A stretch of DNA of 64,000 bases from DASWJZ01 sp963761005 (GTDB lineage: Bacteria; Pseudomonadota; Alphaproteobacteria; Rhizobiales; Afifellaceae). The DNA is taken from NCBI GenBank assembly GCA_963761005.1, contig CAVXFK010000013.1, positions 186,001 to 250,000 on the forward strand. The letters are read 5' to 3'. The position numbers and the translations under genes were made by a program. The notes under the pieces were generated by a model. It saw only the letters and a program-made list of their open reading frames with translations, was not told the origin of the DNA and did not search any database. Each line of letters opens with the position of its first letter. Position 1 is the stretch's first letter. Below, one piece after another: positions 61,525 through 64,000 of the stretch.

Positions 61525-62103
61525 CTACGCGAGCGGGCTGACGCCGATGACCCATTGGTGCACGCGCCAGAGGATTGCGGCCCAGATCACGACGCCGACG
61601 ACGACCGCGATGACATCGTTCCGCGCCGGGCCCGCTACGCGAATCGTACCGGCGGCGCGGTCGCGGCGGCGGTTTGCGGCATAGGCGACGATCGCCCAGG
61701 CGAGAAAAGCACCGAACAACAAGACGGCGGCAAGCGTGCCGTTGGCGAGAAGGTGCGCGAACGCCCATACCTTGACCGAAAGGATCATCGGGTGGCCGAG
61801 TCGCGCCTTCATCCACCCCGCCGGCACGAGATACGCGGCGAACAGAATGAAGGCGACGAGGTTCAGCGCGATTGCGACGTGTCGCAGCCATTCCGGCGGA
61901 TACCAGAGCACGACCGGGTCGTGCCGCGCGATCCCGAAGCCCCAGACGATCAGGATGAGCCCGATCAGAGACGCAGCCGAGTAAAGGCCCTTCCACGGAC
62001 CTTCGCCAAGCCGCGCGATCATTCGCCCGCGCCACGCGCCGGCCGCCACTTTGGTCGAGTGCGCGCCGAGGAAGAGGATGAGGCCGAGGATCAGAACGGG
62101 CAT
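61525..62103 (-). CDS. NnrU-family membrane protein
   Basis: A 192-residue polytopic inner-membrane protein with about five hydrophobic segments (LILGLILFLGAHS at the start, GLYSAASLIGLILIVWGFG, IALNLVAFILFAAYLVP, KVWAFAHLLANGTLAAVLLFGAFLAWAIVAYAA, DVIAVVVGVVIWAAILWRV). GHPMILSVKVWAFAHLLANG is typical of the NnrU family, first described near denitrification genes but widespread in non-denitrifiers and related to isoprenylcysteine methyltransferase-like proteins. No nir or nor gene is nearby, so a role in nitrogen oxides is not supported here. Confidence 0.85.
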   Translation of the reverse strand: MPVLILGLILFLGAHSTKVAAGAWRGRMIARLGEGPWKGLYSAASLIGLILIVWGFGIARHDPVVLWYPPEWLRHVAIALNLVAFILFAAYLVPAGWMKARLGHPMILSVKVWAFAHLLANGTLAAVLLFGAFLAWAIVAYAANRRRDRAAGTIRVAGPARNDVIAVVVGVVIWAAILWRVHQWVIGVSPLA

Positions 62104-62247
62104 GTGCGCCCCCCGCGCCCGATGAAAGCTGGCGTTGCGCTAACCCAGCCAGCAGCCGCTGGCAAGGCGAGCGACTGCGCCGCTCCAATCGGCACCCCTT
62201 TGCGCGACGCGCTCGGGTGAGCGCGGCACAAGAAGCAAGTCGACTTG

Positions 62248-62505
62248 TCAGGCGGCTTGCGACCGCTGCCGCCTGCTGTCCACAGCCGGCGCGTCCCAGT
62301 TCGCCGCGACGTAGCGGCTCCCCTTGCTCAGGAAGACGTAGCGCTCGACGTCGGCGACCCACGACAGCGGAAGGACGTGCTCGAAGCCGCGCCCCTCCCT
62401 TACACTGGTCAGCTTCAAACGGTGGGCGTCGACTCTCCTGACAAAGCCGACCACGCGACCATCGGCAGCGACGACCGGCATCTTCGCCAGTATCTTCGGG
62501 ATCAT
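62248..62505 (-). CDS. DUF2171/PRC-barrel-like small protein
   Basis: An 85-residue soluble protein. MPVVAADGRVVGFVRRVDAHRLKLTSV, then PLSWVADVERYVFLSKGSRYVAANW, match the DUF2171 pattern, a short beta-barrel related to PRC barrels. Such proteins often appear near stress or envelope genes; none has a defined function. It lies alone on the minus strand, 144 bases upstream of the nnrU start. Confidence 0.7.
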   Translation of the reverse strand: MIPKILAKMPVVAADGRVVGFVRRVDAHRLKLTSVREGRGFEHVLPLSWVADVERYVFLSKGSRYVAANWDAPAVDSRRQRSQAA

Positions 62506-62749
62506 CTTTCCTCCCCGCCCCTCGCTTTGCGATTGGGGGTCAAGTTAGCAGCGCCCGAATGCCCTCGGCGCATAATGTAGGTGTCCGCGCCAGGCGATTA
62601 AAGGGAGATCGTTAAGGCCGGCTCACCGACGAACAGAAAATTGGCGATGAAGCCGAAATCAGGACGGCGCGTGCGCGTCGTCCCGCTCCTCGGCCCCGAC
62701 GGCCCCTCAAACCGGTGCCGGAACTGAAGTGCCCGGCACCCCGAAGACT
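62506..62749. other. Intergenic region with a terminator-like hairpin
   Basis: About 244 bp without a supported gene. GGTGCCGG (62714-62721) pairs with CCGGCACC (62733-62740) directly after the hydrolase stop; read on the minus strand it is followed by GGTTTGAGG, a weak T-run. The remainder holds nothing recognised. Confidence 0.5.
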
Positions 62750-63571
62750 CTAGCCTTTGATGAAGGCGAGCAGGTCGGCGTTGACGGTCTCGGCCTCGGT
62801 CGTCGGCATACCGTGCGGAAAGCCCTTGTAGGTTTTGAGGGTGCCGTTCTTCAGAAGCTTCGCCGACAATGGCCCGGACGCGACATAGGGCACGATCTGG
62901 TCGTCCTCGCTGTGCATCACCAGCACCGGCACCGAAATCTTCTTGAGGTCTTCGGTGAAATCGGTCTGCGAGAAGGCGACGATACCGTCGTAATGGGCCT
63001 TGGCGCCGCCCATCATGCCCTGGCGCCACCAGTTCTGGATGGTCGCCTCGGCCGGCTTGCCCGTCTTGTTGTAGTTGTAGAAAGGCCCGGAGGCGACGTC
63101 GCGATAGAACTGCGAGCGGTTGGCGGCAAGCGCCACCATGAAGTCGTCGAAGACCTTTTTGGGGAGGCCCTTCGGATTGGCCGGCGTCTGCACCATCAAC
63201 GGCGGCACCGCGCTGATGATGGCCGCCTTCGCCACGCGGCTCTCCCCGTGGCGGGCGATGTAGTGCACGACTTCGCCGCCGCCGGTGGAATGGCCGACGT
63301 GGATGGCGTTCTTCAGATCGAGGTGCGCGGTCACCGCCGCGAGATCGTCGGCATAGTGGTCCATGTCGTGGCCGTCGCCGACCTGGCTCGAGCGGCCGTG
63401 GCCGCGCCGGTCATGGGCAATGACGCGATAGCCATGATTGAGGAAGAACAGTAATTGCGCATCCCAATCGTCGGCCGAAAGCGGCCAGCCATGGCTGAAG
63501 ACGATCGGCTGCCCCGAGCCCCAGTCCTTGTAGAAAATCTCGACGCCGTCCTTGGTGGTGATCGTGGGCAT
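62750..63571 (-). CDS. Alpha/beta hydrolase, non-heme chloroperoxidase-like
   Basis: A 273-residue alpha/beta hydrolase similar to cofactor-free haloperoxidases and arylesterases. The nucleophile Ser95 is in VGHSTGGG, the acid Asp in HSEDDQIVPY and the His in GFPHGMP; FSHGWPLSADDW near residue 26 forms the oxyanion hole. ATG 63569-63571 (MPTITTKDGVEIFYKDWG) is chosen because homologues start here and the upstream in-frame extension is not conserved-looking. Likely esterase activity; substrate unknown. Monocistronic. Confidence 0.92.
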   Translation of the reverse strand: MPTITTKDGVEIFYKDWGSGQPIVFSHGWPLSADDWDAQLLFFLNHGYRVIAHDRRGHGRSSQVGDGHDMDHYADDLAAVTAHLDLKNAIHVGHSTGGGEVVHYIARHGESRVAKAAIISAVPPLMVQTPANPKGLPKKVFDDFMVALAANRSQFYRDVASGPFYNYNKTGKPAEATIQNWWRQGMMGGAKAHYDGIVAFSQTDFTEDLKKISVPVLVMHSEDDQIVPYVASGPLSAKLLKNGTLKTYKGFPHGMPTTEAETVNADLLAFIKG

Positions 63572-63763
63572 GTCCGTGATCCTTACGCTGATGAGAAGCC
63601 GAACACCTCGGCCCGGGGAGATTTGGTAGCGCGGCGATTGATGCGGATTGATGAAACCGCCGTTCGTCGGCGATTTCATGGCTTCAGCCGGCGGAACTTA
63701 GGAACTTAGCGGAGACTGAAATCCTGTAGGGGCAAATTCCGCACCAAAGGACGCTGTCGGGGT

Positions 63764-64000
63764 TCACTCCCACTCAATCGTACCCGGGGGCTTGCTTGTC
63801 ACGTCGTAGACCACGCGGTTGATGCCCTTGACCTCGTTGATGATGCGCGTCGCCGCGCGGCCGAGGAAATCCATCTCGAAGTGGAAGAAATCCGCCGTCA
63901 TGCCGTCGACGGAGGTAACGGCGCGGAGCGCCAGCACATAGTCGTAGGTGCGGTAGTCGCCCATCACGCCGACGCTCTGCACCGGCAGCAGCACGGCGAA
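63764..64000 (-). CDS. guaA: GMP synthase (glutamine-hydrolysing), C-terminal part, cut by window edge
   Basis: The last 78 residues of GuaA, which aminates XMP to GMP. VQSVGVMGDYRTYDYVLALRAV and RIINEVKGINRVVYDVTSKPPGTIEWE form the C-terminal dimerisation domain and the invariant end of the family. The rest of the gene lies beyond position 64000. Confidence 0.97.
   Translation of the reverse strand, partial: FAVLLPVQSVGVMGDYRTYDYVLALRAVTSVDGMTADFFHFEMDFLGRAATRIINEVKGINRVVYDVTSKPPGTIEWE

Noticed and set aside
62590..62609. Paired TTAA sites resembling a full CtrA box
   Set aside because: The spacing is ten bases rather than the seven required, so it does not fit the CtrA consensus.
62598..63029. 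Minus-strand 143-codon open frame past the end of the hydrolase
   Set aside because: It is an out-of-frame shadow of the alpha/beta hydrolase and continues into intergenic DNA.

Overview
High-GC chromosomal DNA from an alphaproteobacterium, most likely of the Rhizobiales/Hyphomicrobiales. The evidence is a MucR/Ros-type regulator, pyruvate dehydrogenase E1-beta carrying its own lipoyl domain, the gene orders lptF-lptG-lptD-surA-pdxA-ksgA, fabD-fabG-acpP-fabF-mltG-yicC-gmk and rpsF-rpsR-rplI, and Rhizobiales-style 47-bp palindromic repeats. No tRNA, rRNA, CRISPR array, insertion sequence or prophage is visible. Nearly the whole window is housekeeping chromosome; the one accessory-looking block is a sugar-uptake and sugar-acid catabolism locus at about 6.9-21.7 kb.

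Layout. 0-2 kb: an orphan ParA ATPase, a MucR regulator that has lost its zinc ligands, and a frameshifted OsmC peroxidase. 2-6.7 kb (minus strand): ftsB, pdhA, pdhB, a small membrane protein, pdhC. 6.9-21.7 kb (plus): a GntR/FCD regulator, a CUT1 ABC importer (binding protein and two permeases, no ATPase), aldo/keto reductase, FucU mutarotase, zinc alcohol dehydrogenase, UxaA-type dehydratase, a complete ribose-type ABC importer, an SMP-30 lactonase and a stand-alone cyclic-nucleotide-binding protein. Together these could take up a fucose-like sugar, oxidise it to a lactone, open the lactone, dehydrate the acid and oxidise the product; the final cleavage enzyme is not in the window. 22-26 kb: metallophosphoesterase, then cysK-alaX-sseA-GNAT (cysteine and sulfur). 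26-31 kb: a Pro/Glu/Gln-rich OmpA-family protein, an ABC-F ATPase, a secreted AOC-barrel-like protein. 30.6-40.3 kb: holC and pepA (minus), then the outer-membrane biogenesis operon (plus). 40.3-46.8 kb (minus): gmk, yicC, mltG and type II fatty acid synthesis. 47-57 kb (plus): rpsF-rpsR-rplI, cfa, dnaB, alr, radA, cvpA, purF, an SDR. 57-64 kb (minus): der, bamB, a YfgM-like protein, panB, nnrU, a DUF2171-like protein, an alpha/beta hydrolase and the 3' end of guaA.

Two things stand out. First, at least eleven single-base indels break eight genes, including the normally essential pdhB, purF and der (three breaks in der). They look like residual sequencing errors rather than biology, and the broken genes are described here with the frame restored. 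Second, two families of roughly 47-bp palindromic elements sit inside the flexible linkers of both lipoyl-bearing pyruvate dehydrogenase subunits and are translated as part of the proteins. Other candidates worth checking are a CtrA/CcrM-type intergenic region at 21.7-22.06 kb, extra transmembrane hairpins in both permeases of the ATPase-less importer, and strong hairpins upstream of acpP and in the rpsF leader.
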